Positions 1-7,143 of a DNA stretch of 21,099 bases are shown in pieces. Position numbers and translations under genes: made by a program. The stretch lies in NCBI GenBank assembly GCA_046724665.1, contig JBKOWZ010000306.1:1-21099 (forward strand), in the 5' to 3' direction. Position 1 is the stretch's first letter; each line of letters starts with the position of its first letter. The DNA is from Actinocrinis sp046724665 (GTDB lineage Bacteria; Actinomycetota; Actinomycetes; Streptomycetales; Catenulisporaceae). The notes below the pieces were generated by a model. That model saw only the letters and a list, made by a program, of their open reading frames with translations. It did not search any database and was not told the DNA's origin.

Positions 1-1
1 G

Positions 2-3000
2 AACAACCTGAGCGGCACCCTGCAAATACGTGCCCGGCGATACGGCGGTGCTGCGGACATCGAGGAAGCGGTCACCGCCGGCCGGGCCAGCGTCGAGTAC
101 GCGCCGATCGATCATCCGGAGCGGCCGGGTTTCCTCTCCACACTGGGTCTCGCCTTGGGGATGCGGTTCAGGCAGTCGAAGGATCAGGCGGACATCGACG
201 GTGCGGTGGCCACCCATCGCGAAGCGGTCACCGCCACGCCCGCCGGGCATCCCGCCCGCCCGCAACTGCTGTCGAACTACGCTGAGATGCTGCGCGCAAG
301 GTACGAGCGGTTCGGCACGGTCGCCGATCTGAGCCTCGCCATCAACGCCCTGCGCGAGGCGATCGCGATCTCGCCCGAGGACGATCCTCGCCGCGCGGCG
401 ATGCTCTTCAATCTGTGTCTCGCGCTACGCGCCCGCTTCGACCGGCTCGGGAGAGTCGAAGACATCGACGAAGCCGTCGGTGTCGGCCGGCAGGCCGTCG
501 CGGCGACCGCGACCGACCATCCGGACCTGAGCAGGCACCTGTCCGGGCTGTCCATGGCGCAACTCGCCCGCTTCGAGCTGACCGGCGACATCGCAGCCAT
601 CGACGAAGCCGTCGCGGTCGGCAGGCGGGCCGTCGCGACCATGCCCGCTGATCACGCGGAGCAGCCCCGTACGCTGTCCGATCTGAGCGGTGCGCTGCTG
701 ACCCGCTTCGGTCGCACCGGCGACGTGTCCGACCTCGACGAGGCGATCGCGACCGGCCGGGAGGCGGTCGCCGCCGCGCCGCACAGCGCGGTCCTTCAGC
801 ACAACCTCTCCTGGGCGCTGCACACCCGCTTCGAGCGGGACGGCGAACTGGCCGACATCGACGCCGCCGTGGCCGCGGGCCGGGCCGCGGTCGCCGAGAC
901 AATGGCCGGCGACACGGAGCGGCCGCTGTACCTGTCCGGCCTCGGCGCCGCGCTGCGCGCCCGGTTCGACCGCACCGAGGACCCGTCGGATCTCGACGAG
1001 GCGGTCGCCGCGCACCGTGATTCGGTCGAGTCGGCCGCGGCCGACCTCGCCGACCGGGCGATGTGTCTCTCAATGTACGAAGGCGCGCTCAGAAGGCGCT
1101 TCGAGCTGCGACGCGACATCGCGGACCTGGACGCGGCGGTCACCGCGGGCCGCGCCGCGGTCGAGGCCGTCGCGCCCGGCCACTCGTCCCGCACGACGTA
1201 CCTGTCGAACCTCAGCAACACGCTGCGTAGCAGGTTCAAGGTCACCGGCGACCCGGCGGATGTCGAGGCAGCGATCGATGTCAGTCAGCAGGCCGTCGCG
1301 GCGACGCCCGCGGACCATCCGTACCGCGGCCGATTCCAGTACGTCGCGGGCCTCGCGCTGCGTGCCCGGTTCGAGTCGGCCGGCGACCCGGCGGACGCCC
1401 GAGCGGCGCTCGACCTGTGGCGGCGGGTCACCTCGGTCGCGACGGCTCCGACGTCCGTGCGCATGGAGGCGGCTCGCGCGTGGGGCGATTTCGCGGCGAG
1501 TCTTGGTGATTGGCGGGTCGCAGCGGACGGATACGCCGAGGCCGTGCAGCTGTTGCCGCTGCTCGCGTGGCTCGGCGCGGGCCGCCGCAGCCGTGAGCAG
1601 CTGCTGTCGGTGCGAGGCGGACTGGCCGCCGACGCCGCGGCGTGCGCGATCGCGGCCGGGCAACCGGAGCGGGCCGTCGAAATGCTCGAACAAGGCCGCG
1701 GGGTGATGTGGTCGCAGATGTTGGAGACCCGCACCGACCTGGCGGCGCTGCGCGAGGCGCACCCCGAGCTGGCCGCGTCGCTCGACCAGCTGCGCGTGCG
1801 GCTCGACGGCGCCGGTGCGGCCGCGAACGACGCCGCGCCCGTGGCGGAAAGCGGAATCGACAGCCGGATCGAGGCTGCCCGCCAGTGGAACGCGCTGCTC
1901 GACGAGGTGCGGGCACTGCCCGACTTCCCGGACTTCGCACGGCCGCCGTCGGCTGCGCGACTGCGTGCTGCGGCGGCCGAGGGCACGGTCGTGATCGTCA
2001 ACGTCAGCAGGTGGCGCTGCGACGCGCTCGTCGTCACGAAGTACGGCATCGAAGTCGTGGAGCTAAGTAGTCTGACTCACGACGATGCCGTCGCGCGTGT
2101 GAACGCGTATCTGACCGCGCTGCAAGAGTTCCAGAGCATTGCGGCAGGCGCAGACGTCGATGACGCGCGCGGATCGATGGAACGGACGATCACGGCAACG
2201 CTCGAATGGCTGTGGGACGCTGTGGCCGAGCCGATTCTCCGCGCGCTCGGTTTTCACGACACTCCCGCCGCCGACGCGTCGTGGCCGAGACTGTGGTGGT
2301 GCCCGACCGGCCCACTGACCGTGGTGCCGCTGCACGCTGCCGGCTATCACGAACGGCACGACGGCAGCAGCGTGCTCGACCGCGTAATCAGCTCGTACGC
2401 GCCGACACTGCGTGCGCTGTCCGCAGTGCGGGCACCGCGGACCGAGGCGAATGCCGCGTCAGCAGGGCGCTTGCTCTTGATCGCGCTGCCCGACACTCCC
2501 GGGGCTGCGTCGCTTCCCGCGGTCGCGGGCGAGAAAGCGGTGCTCACCGACCTGTTCGGCGAAGCCGAACTCACGCTGCTCGAAGGCGGCGACGCTACGC
2601 ACGCCGCCATCGTCCGCGAGTTGGCCACGCATCCGTGGGTGCACGCGTCCTGCCACGGCAGCCAGGACCTGGCCGACCCGACCAGCGGCGGGCTGCTGCC
2701 CTACGACTGGCACCGTACCGGTGCCGTCAGCGTCCTGGATCTCGCGACGGCGCACCACGCGGGCGGTGAGTTCGTCTTCTTATCTGCTTGCAAGAGCGCC
2801 ACCGGCGGTATCACCGTGCTCGACGAGGCCGTCAGCCTCGCCGCCGCGCTGCACTATGTCGGGTGGCGGCACGTCGTCGGCACCCTCTGGTCCGTCTGGG
2901 ATGCCGACGCCGCCCGGATCACCAGCGGCGTCTACCGGCGCCTCGCCGGCGGCGCCGGCGCCTCAGGACCCGCAGGTGCTGGCACAGGTGCACGCCTCGA

Positions 3001-3112
3001 TCCGTCCGCCGCCGCCGAGGCGCTTCACCACACGCTGCGCGAGTACCGCCGGCGCGAGCACTACGACCGCGAGCCGAGCCGATGGGCGCCGTTCGTCCAC
3101 ATCGGCCCGTGA
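2..3112 (+). CDS. TPR-repeat CHAT-domain protein (5' end outside window)
   Basis: The frame is open from base 2, and the first 51 codons before the first in-frame ATG (155) already encode the same repeat, so the true start lies upstream. About 11 degenerate 45-residue units (pattern D-[IL]-[DE]-EAV-x-x-GR-x-AV ... L-x-x-RF-x-x-TGD) fill visible residues 1 to about 430. These are helical TPR-like repeats typical of protein recognition. A helical middle leads into a C-terminal CHAT domain at about residues 660-1036. Its caspase-type dyad is visible: His885 in HASCHG (codon 2654-2656) and Cys930 in LSACKSA (codon 2789-2791). The C-terminus WAPFVHIGP is characteristic of CHAT proteins. Known for the family: CHAT is a caspase/separase-like cysteine protease fold, usually fused to sensor repeats. 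Inference: the repeats sense a partner or signal that releases proteolysis. The substrate is unknown, and no gasdermin or CRISPR partner is in view. Both catalytic residues are intact. Confidence 0.93.
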   Translation, partial: NNLSGTLQIRARRYGGAADIEEAVTAGRASVEYAPIDHPERPGFLSTLGLALGMRFRQSKDQADIDGAVATHREAVTATPAGHPARPQLLSNYAEMLRARYERFGTVADLSLAINALREAIAISPEDDPRRAAMLFNLCLALRARFDRLGRVEDIDEAVGVGRQAVAATATDHPDLSRHLSGLSMAQLARFELTGDIAAIDEAVAVGRRAVATMPADHAEQPRTLSDLSGALLTRFGRTGDVSDLDEAIATGREAVAAAPHSAVLQHNLSWALHTRFERDGELADIDAAVAAGRAAVAETMAGDTERPLYLSGLGAALRARFDRTEDPSDLDEAVAAHRDSVESAAADLADRAMCLSMYEGALRRRFELRRDIADLDAAVTAGRAAVEAVAPGHSSRTTYLSNLSNTLRSRFKVTGDPADVEAAIDVSQQAVAATPADHPYRGRFQYVAGLALRARFESAGDPADARAALDLWRRVTSVATAPTSVRMEAARAWGDFAASLGDWRVAADGYAEAVQLLPLLAWLGAGRRSREQLLSVRGGLAADAAACAIAAGQPERAVEMLEQGRGVMWSQMLETRTDLAALREAHPELAASLDQLRVRLDGAGAAANDAAPVAESGIDSRIEAARQWNALLDEVRALPDFPDFARPPSAARLRAAAAEGTVVIVNVSRWRCDALVVTKYGIEVVELSSLTHDDAVARVNAYLTALQEFQSIAAGADVDDARGSMERTITATLEWLWDAVAEPILRALGFHDTPAADASWPRLWWCPTGPLTVVPLHAAGYHERHDGSSVLDRVISSYAPTLRALSAVRAPRTEANAASAGRLLLIALPDTPGAASLPAVAGEKAVLTDLFGEAELTLLEGGDATHAAIVRELATHPWVHASCHGSQDLADPTSGGLLPYDWHRTGAVSVLDLATAHHAGGEFVFLSACKSATGGITVLDEAVSLAAALHYVGWRHVVGTLWSVWDADAARITSGVYRRLAGGAGASGPAGAGTGARLDPSAAAEALHHTLREYRRREHYDREPSRWAPFVHIGP

Positions 3113-3122
3113 CGCGTCACGG
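3107..3122. repeat. Perfect 16-nt palindrome at the convergent gene junction
   Basis: CCGTGACGCGTCACGG is a perfect palindrome that contains the TGA stop of the CHAT gene (3110-3112). It lies in the 26-nt gap before the oppositely oriented heme oxygenase gene. As RNA it could form a 6-bp stem with a CGCG loop on either strand, so it may act as a short bidirectional terminator. There is no U tract. It could also be chance in such GC-rich DNA. Confidence 0.4.
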
Positions 3123-3138
3123 CCCTGCCGCGGCGGTA

Positions 3139-3471
3139 TCAGGCCTCGCTTTTCGGCCCGGCCTGCTGGAGTACTTCGAAGGACCAGATCTGCGAGCCGC
3201 TGGCGGCCGGACGCGCAGGCGCGGCGCCGTCGCTCCCGCCGGCGTGGCCGCGCGTGAAGTCCTGCGAGGCCTGCCACTTCTGGAAGTCCTCCTCGCTGCG
3301 CCACCGCGTGTACACCAGGTACTGGTCCGTGCCCTCCACCGGGCGCAGCAGCTCGAACCACTCGAAGCCGTCGCTGGTCTCGACCGCCCCGGCGCGCCCG
3401 GCGAAGCGCTGCTCGAGCGTCTCGCGCATCTCCGGCGACACCGACAGTACGTTGATCTTGACTACGGACAC
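3139..3471 (-). CDS. MhuD/IsdG-type heme-degrading monooxygenase (ABM superfamily)
   Basis: A 110-residue protein of the antibiotic-biosynthesis-monooxygenase ferredoxin-like fold. It reads closely along Mycobacterium tuberculosis MhuD: start VSVVKIN, then FELLRPVEG, YLVYTRW and a His-Ala-Gly segment. From memory of MhuD, its heme-site residues are Asn7, Trp66 and His75. Here Asn7 and Trp66 fall at identical positions and the His is at 76, one residue later. The predicted role is oxygen-dependent opening of heme to release iron in the cytosol. The start chosen is GTG 3471, because GAAAGG lies about 8 nt upstream and homology begins there; an open extension to 3657 has no family similarity. 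The gene is monocistronic, converging on the CHAT gene and divergent from the small secreted peptide gene 143 nt away. Alternative: another ABM-family quinol monooxygenase; the conserved heme ligands make that less likely. Confidence 0.85.
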   Translation of the reverse strand: MSVVKINVLSVSPEMRETLEQRFAGRAGAVETSDGFEWFELLRPVEGTDQYLVYTRWRSEEDFQKWQASQDFTRGHAGGSDGAAPARPAASGSQIWSFEVLQQAGPKSEA

Positions 3472-3614
3472 GGTACGAGCCTTTCGACACGACGGCGGAG
3501 CATTGGCGCGGCACCTTCGCGCCGCTGGTTCCGAGCATAGTCTGGCGGCGGCCCGCGGCCGCTGGTTGACTCGCCATGTACGGTCCGTCTCCCCTTCACG
3601 GAAGGCAGGTCCCA

Positions 3615-3797
3615 GTGCGCAGAGCACTGTCAGCCGCGGCTCTGACCGCCGCGACACTCACCGCCCTCGGCCTCACCCTGGTCACCGCGGGCGCCGCGAA
3701 CGCCACGACGGTCGCACCCGCCACGAGCAGCACGAGCACCTTCGGCGGCTTCGGCGGCGGGTCGGGCGGTGGCGGCGGCGCCAGCGGCGGCTGGTAG
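3615..3797 (+). CDS. Small secreted glycine-rich peptide
   Basis: A 60-residue ORF. GTG 3615 is preferred over ATG 3576 because GGAAGG (3600-3605) sits 9 nt upstream and the signal peptide then starts cleanly. Residues 1-30 form an N-terminal signal: a twin-Arg n-region (VRRAL), an Ala/Leu/Thr-rich hydrophobic core and an ANA cleavage site after residue 30. The predicted mature part is only 30 residues: a Thr/Ser/Ala-rich stretch, then a Gly-rich tail with two Phe (GGFGGGSGGGGGASGGW) ending in Trp. I do not recognise a family. There is no cysteine, so no disulfide or lanthionine chemistry, and no modification enzyme adjoins it. It could be a secreted structural or cell-surface peptide, a precursor peptide, or a fast-evolving exported protein of no fixed function. 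A strong hairpin 75 nt downstream closes the transcription unit, which supports it being a real gene. Confidence 0.65.
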   Translation: MRRALSAAALTAATLTALGLTLVTAGAANATTVAPATSSTSTFGGFGGGSGGGGGASGGW

Positions 3798-3871
3798 TCA
3801 GAGCCGGTCACATCAAGACCGACATCAAGGCGAACGACTCAGCACACCGGCGTATCGGCGGCTGAGCAGGC

Positions 3872-3917
3872 ACTGCGGGATCGGCGGATGCTCTAACGCG
3901 TCCGCCGATCCCGCAGT
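3872..3917. terminator. Bidirectional hairpin terminator
   Basis: Perfect 17-bp inverted repeat: left arm 3872-3888 (ACTGCGGGATCGGCGGA), right arm 3901-3917. Inside it a T-G wobble and two more pairs extend the stem to about 20 bp around a 6-nt loop (TCTAAC). It lies between the convergent secreted-peptide gene (+) and the methylthioadenosine phosphorylase gene (-), 14 nt past the latter's stop, where a shared terminator is expected. There is no U tract, as is usual in high-GC actinomycetes. Confidence 0.85.
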
Positions 3918-3931
3918 CGTTCCGGCACGCG

Positions 3932-4762
3932 TTACGGCAGTTCGATCGGCAGAGTCAGCCCGTCGAGCGAGTGGGCGCACTCGCACGTGCGCTCGGCGGG
4001 AAGTTCGCGCACGACGGCCAGCAGCAGACCGCGCAGCCGCTCGATGTTCTCCCGGAACACCCGGAACACCTCGGCCTGGCTCACCGCCTCGTGGCCCTCG
4101 ATGCCCGCGTCGTGGTCGGTCACCAGGCACACCGCGGTGTAGCAGAGCGCGAGCTCGCGGGCGAGCACCGCCTCCGGGTGCCCGGTCATGTTCACCACCG
4201 GCCAGCCCTGCCGCGCGTACCACTGCGACTCGGCGCGGGTGGAGAAGCGCGGGCCCTCGATGACGACCATCGCGCCGCCGTCCACGACCCCGCTCTCGCC
4301 GAGGCCGGCCGCCGCGGCACCGCCGGCGCTCTTGAGCACGGCGCCGCGCCCGGTCGGGCAGTAGGGGTCCGCGAACGAGACGTGGACGGCGTCGCGGTCG
4401 TAGTAGGTCTGCACCCTGCCTGTCGTGCGGTCCACCAGCTGGTCGGGGACGACGATCGTGCCCGGTCCGTAGTCGGGCCGCGGCGAGCCGACCGCGCACG
4501 GCGCCAGGATCTGCCGCACGCCGACCGAGCGCAGCGCCCACAGGTTGGCCCGGTAGTTGATCCGGTGCGGCGGGAAGCGGTGGTCGCGGCCGTGCCGGGC
4601 CAGGAAGGCGACGCTGCGACCGTCGATCTCGCTGATCAGCAGCGGGTCGGAGGGCTCGCCGTAGGGCGTCTCGACCGCGACCTCGCGGGCGTCGGGGAGC
4701 AGGGAGTACAGTCCGCTGCCGCCGATGATGCCGATCTCGGCCTGCATGGCACTGCCGGGCAT
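3932..4762 (-). CDS. mtnP: S-methyl-5'-thioadenosine phosphorylase
   Basis: A 276-residue PNP/MTAP family 2 nucleoside phosphorylase. It splits 5'-methylthioadenosine with phosphate into adenine and methylthioribose-1-phosphate, in the cytosolic salvage route fed by polyamine and ethylene-type SAM chemistry. Visible signatures: IGIIGGSGLY at the N-terminus (phosphate-binding glycine loop), ARHGRDHRFPPHRINYRAN (MTAP-specific region), VIEGPRFSTRAESQWY, VVNMTGHPEAVLARE (purine/ribose site) and VTDHDAG (the base-contacting Asp of the family). Length matches the family. The start chosen is ATG 4762 because GGGAGGAAG lies about 7 nt upstream; an in-frame extension to 4879 lacks homology. It is transcribed alone. 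Purine specificity (MTA versus inosine or guanosine) is not certain from sequence, but the MTAP-like motifs favour MTA. Confidence 0.93.
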   Translation of the reverse strand: MPGSAMQAEIGIIGGSGLYSLLPDAREVAVETPYGEPSDPLLISEIDGRSVAFLARHGRDHRFPPHRINYRANLWALRSVGVRQILAPCAVGSPRPDYGPGTIVVPDQLVDRTTGRVQTYYDRDAVHVSFADPYCPTGRGAVLKSAGGAAAAGLGESGVVDGGAMVVIEGPRFSTRAESQWYARQGWPVVNMTGHPEAVLARELALCYTAVCLVTDHDAGIEGHEAVSQAEVFRVFRENIERLRGLLLAVVRELPAERTCECAHSLDGLTLPIELP

Positions 4763-4940
4763 AAGGCTTCCTCCCGTGTTGACAACCGACTGCGCGCCGC
4801 CGTCGGACGGATTCGCATCGTGGCTCAGGTACTGATCATCCAGCACAGCGTCACCGATTCCGCGGGGTTGAGCGGTCATATCATCCTAGAAGAGCAGGCG
4901 GATTTCGAGCTCGGCCGGGCCCGAGCCGGCCTCAGAGCAC

Positions 4941-5171
4941 GAACTCAGTGCTGACTCAGTACCCGGATCCGGCCGCGCCGCGGGGGCCGATTGACCGGCG
5001 GCCGGGAAGCGGGTAAACATGGCTTCGTGGTGCTCGCGTCCGCTGCTGACGCAGGGTACTGGTACGCGTTTTATCGGGGTAACGAGGGAAGATGGCGCGG
5101 CAGGTGCGCGCGGCCCGGCGTACGAGTGCTGATTCCCAGTCGGCACGACTGCGTGTTGCGGTACTGAGTTC
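4941..5171. repeat. ACTCAGT direct pair with distant inverted copy
   Basis: GAACTCAGT (4941-4949) and GACTCAGTACC (4953-4963) form a direct pair with an 11-bp period (one helical turn). GGTACTGAGTTC (5160-5171) is an inverted version, matching GAACTCAGTACC on the other strand. The copies flank the proposed promoter at 4991-5019 and so could be regulator sites for the CmlA-like gene. No regulator is encoded next to them, so function is inferred from position only. Confidence 0.4.
4991..5019 (+). promoter_or_regulatory. Possible promoter of the CmlA-like gene
   Basis: TTGACC (4991-4996), 17-bp spacer, then TAAACA (5014-5019), resembling a housekeeping sigma promoter of actinomycetes. A start near 5026 would give a leader of about 165 nt before GTG 5191. 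It is the best such match in this gap, but the -10 lacks the final T. Confidence 0.35.
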
Positions 5172-5190
5172 TGTACGCGAGGAGCCTGGC

Positions 5191-6801
5191 GTGACCCTGT
5201 CGCTGCGCAAGAACGTCGTGGCCGAGCCCGCCGTCGCGGGCTGGTACGCGTGGTCGTACCTGCTGCCGCCGCAGACGCTCGCGAAGTACCTCAAGAACCA
5301 CTACCAGGGCATCGTCGCCTCCTATCTGCGCGACCCGGAGACGCACCGCGCGGCACTGCGCCAGACCCGCTTCCAGGGCGGCCCGTTCGTGCACGAACCG
5401 AGCGCCGATGCGTACGAGCGGATCGAGCGGTGGTATCGCGGCGGCGAGCTGCGCGAGTCCTACGAGCGGATCTTCACCCTCGCCGACGCCATCGACGAGC
5501 TGGAGCAGAAGATCCTGCCCGCGCAGAACGGGGCGTCGCTGGACCCGGTGTACCGGCAGCTGCCCGAGGCGCTGTCCGGCCGGGTCGAACTCTTCTACGG
5601 CCGCGACAACCGCACCGCCGACTATCGCTTCATCGAGCCGCTGCTCTACTCGTCGCAGTACTACGACCGGGGGCTGCAACAGATCCGTTTCTCCACGGCC
5701 ACCGGGGACGCGCGGGAGTTCGCGCTCACCACGCCGATACTGGAGTACGGCGCGGGCCAGCTGCTGGTGGACGTGCCGCTGGACTCGACGGCGCTCGACA
5801 CGGTCTTCCGCAGCGGCATCGCCGAGGACGAGTTCGACCGGCTGGCCGCGAAGCTCGGCCTGAGCGGGGAGCGCGCCGCCGCGTTCAGGGCGTACTTCGA
5901 GTCGGACCAGGAGCCGCCGCGCGGGCCGGCGGCGGCCGCGCCGGCCGAGGACGTCATCGAGTATCTCGGGCACGCCTGCGTCCTGGTCCGGCACCGGGGC
6001 ACCACGTTCCTGGTCGATCCGGTGATCGGCTACGGCGGCCACGGCCAGGACGACGACGGCCGGTTCACCCTCGCCGACCTGCCCGAGCGCATCGACTACC
6101 TGCTGATCACGCACAACCACCAGGACCACGTGCTGCTGGAGACGCTGCTGAGGATCCGGCACCGGGTCGGCCGGGTGGTCGTCGCGAAGTCGGGCAACTC
6201 GAGCCTCGTGGACCCCGACCTCGGGCGCGTGCTGCGCGCGCTCGGCTTCCGCGACGTGGTGGAGTTGGGCGACCTCGACTCGCTGGACACCCCCGGCGGC
6301 ACCCTCACGGCGCTGCCGTGCGTCGGAGAGCACGGCAGTATCAGGGTACGCACCAAATGCGGGTGGCTGCTCGACCTGGACGGCACGAAGGTGCTGTTCG
6401 CCGCGGACGCCACCAACGTCTCGCCCCGGCTGTACACGCGGGTCGCCGAGTTGGTCGGCGACGTGGACACGCTGTTCATCGGGATGCAGAGCGTCGGCGC
6501 CTCGGTCGGCTGGCTGTACGGACCGCTGTTCCCGGAGCGGCTGGAGCGACGGCTCGACTCGGGCCGGCGGCTCAAGGGCTGCGACTTCGAACAGGCGGCG
6601 GCGATCGTGGACGCGCTCGACGCGCGCTCGGTGTACGTCTACGCGATGGGCCAGGAGCCGTGGCTCGGCGCGGTGATGTTCGCCCAGTACGACGAGACCC
6701 ACCCGGCGGTCATCGAGAGCAACAAGCTGGTCGATTACGTCCGCCAGCGCGGCGGTACCTCGAAGCGGCTGTACCTGCACGAGACCATCGCAGTGCACTG
6801 A
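5191..6801 (+). CDS. CmlA-like diiron MBL-fold oxygenase/hydrolase
   Basis: A 536-residue protein: an N-terminal alpha/beta domain (about 1-250, starting VTLSLRKNVVAEPAVAGWYA) and a C-terminal metallo-beta-lactamase fold (about 255-536). GTG 5191 has GAGGAG 6-7 nt upstream and gives near the length of CmlA (about 532). CmlA is the chloramphenicol-pathway diiron beta-hydroxylase that acts on an amino acid tethered to an NRPS. Metal motifs here are THNHQDH (His308, His310, Asp312, His313), GEHG (Glu380) and FAADATN (Asp406). As I recall CmlA's ligands (His305, His307, Asp309, His310, Glu377, Asp403), all lie at a constant offset of three. The Glu in place of the usual third MBL histidine is the CmlA-type hallmark. 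The last expected His ligand (472 in CmlA) is not obvious at the matching position. No NRPS or carrier protein is in the window. Alternative: a related MBL hydrolase of different function. Confidence 0.75.
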   Translation: MTLSLRKNVVAEPAVAGWYAWSYLLPPQTLAKYLKNHYQGIVASYLRDPETHRAALRQTRFQGGPFVHEPSADAYERIERWYRGGELRESYERIFTLADAIDELEQKILPAQNGASLDPVYRQLPEALSGRVELFYGRDNRTADYRFIEPLLYSSQYYDRGLQQIRFSTATGDAREFALTTPILEYGAGQLLVDVPLDSTALDTVFRSGIAEDEFDRLAAKLGLSGERAAAFRAYFESDQEPPRGPAAAAPAEDVIEYLGHACVLVRHRGTTFLVDPVIGYGGHGQDDDGRFTLADLPERIDYLLITHNHQDHVLLETLLRIRHRVGRVVVAKSGNSSLVDPDLGRVLRALGFRDVVELGDLDSLDTPGGTLTALPCVGEHGSIRVRTKCGWLLDLDGTKVLFAADATNVSPRLYTRVAELVGDVDTLFIGMQSVGASVGWLYGPLFPERLERRLDSGRRLKGCDFEQAAAIVDALDARSVYVYAMGQEPWLGAVMFAQYDETHPAVIESNKLVDYVRQRGGTSKRLYLHETIAVH

Positions 6802-6813
6802 GGCGCACGTGGG

Positions 6814-6843
6814 CGGTACCGCACGCCGAGACGCGCGGTACCG
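6814..6843. terminator. Bidirectional hairpin terminator
   Basis: Perfect 9-bp inverted repeat, CGGTACCGC (6814-6822) and GCGGTACCG (6835-6843), around a 12-nt loop, with further C-G pairs possible inside. It lies in the 57-nt gap between the convergent CmlA-like gene (+) and the last gene of the catabolic operon (-), so it probably ends transcription from both sides. The arms each contain the self-complementary CGGTACCG. Confidence 0.7.
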
Positions 6844-6858
6844 GCCACGAATATGTCG

Positions 6859-7143
6859 CTATTGCACGTCCGGGTCGTTCGGATGCTCGGCGAGCGGGTG
6901 AACCGTGACGTCGAGCCAGGGGAAGAGCGGCAGCGACGCGAGCGCGTCGTGCAGTGCGGTCGCGTCCGTGGCCTCCCACAGGCCCCAGTTCGCCCGGCGG
7001 CCGGGCACCCGCCAGAGCCGCTTCAGCACGCCGTCGGCCGCCAGTTCGGCCGCGCGCGCCGCCTCCGCGGCGTACAGCGCGGTGCGCCGGTCCACCGACA
7101 TGTCCGAGGGCAGGACGACTTCCATCGCCACCAGGAATTGCAT
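6859..7143 (-). CDS. Muconolactone delta-isomerase family protein
   Basis: A 94-residue protein with the family's full signature: MQFLVAMEV at the start, LWRVPGRRANWGLWE (about 43-57), then LPLFPWLDVTVHPLAEHP at the end. Classical muconolactone isomerase (96 residues, CatC) shifts the double bond of muconolactone in the beta-ketoadipate pathway. Here no cat or pca genes accompany it. It is the last gene of a sugar-acid-type operon, and its ATG overlaps the preceding stop by one base (TGATG), so it is probably translationally coupled. GGCGGA 5 nt upstream supports the start. Inference: it may isomerise a sugar lactone or a related enol intermediate rather than muconolactone. The fold (dimeric alpha+beta barrel) is also used by small sugar mutarotases, which is an alternative role. 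Confidence 0.82.
   Translation of the reverse strand: MQFLVAMEVVLPSDMSVDRRTALYAAEAARAAELAADGVLKRLWRVPGRRANWGLWEATDATALHDALASLPLFPWLDVTVHPLAEHPNDPDVQ

Larger units (their letters stand above)
4763..5190. other. Divergent intergenic region (428 bp)
   Basis: No convincing gene lies between mtnP (-) and the CmlA-like gene (+). It holds the mtnP ribosome binding site, a possible mtnP -10 (TAGGAT on the minus strand at 4883-4888, with no good -35), a plausible plus-strand promoter at 4991-5019, and ACTCAGT repeats described separately. Open frames entering it (for example ATG 5092 in frame with the CmlA-like gene) show no family similarity. Confidence 0.6.

Noticed and set aside
1..1450. DNA tandem repeat or CRISPR-like array in the repetitive region
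   Set aside because: The periodicity is 135 nt of diverged coding sequence for 45-residue TPR-like units, with no identical repeats and spacers.
5071..6798. 575-residue minus-strand open frame opposite the CmlA-like gene
   Set aside because: The plus strand has conserved metal motifs and a proper start; the antisense frame has none.
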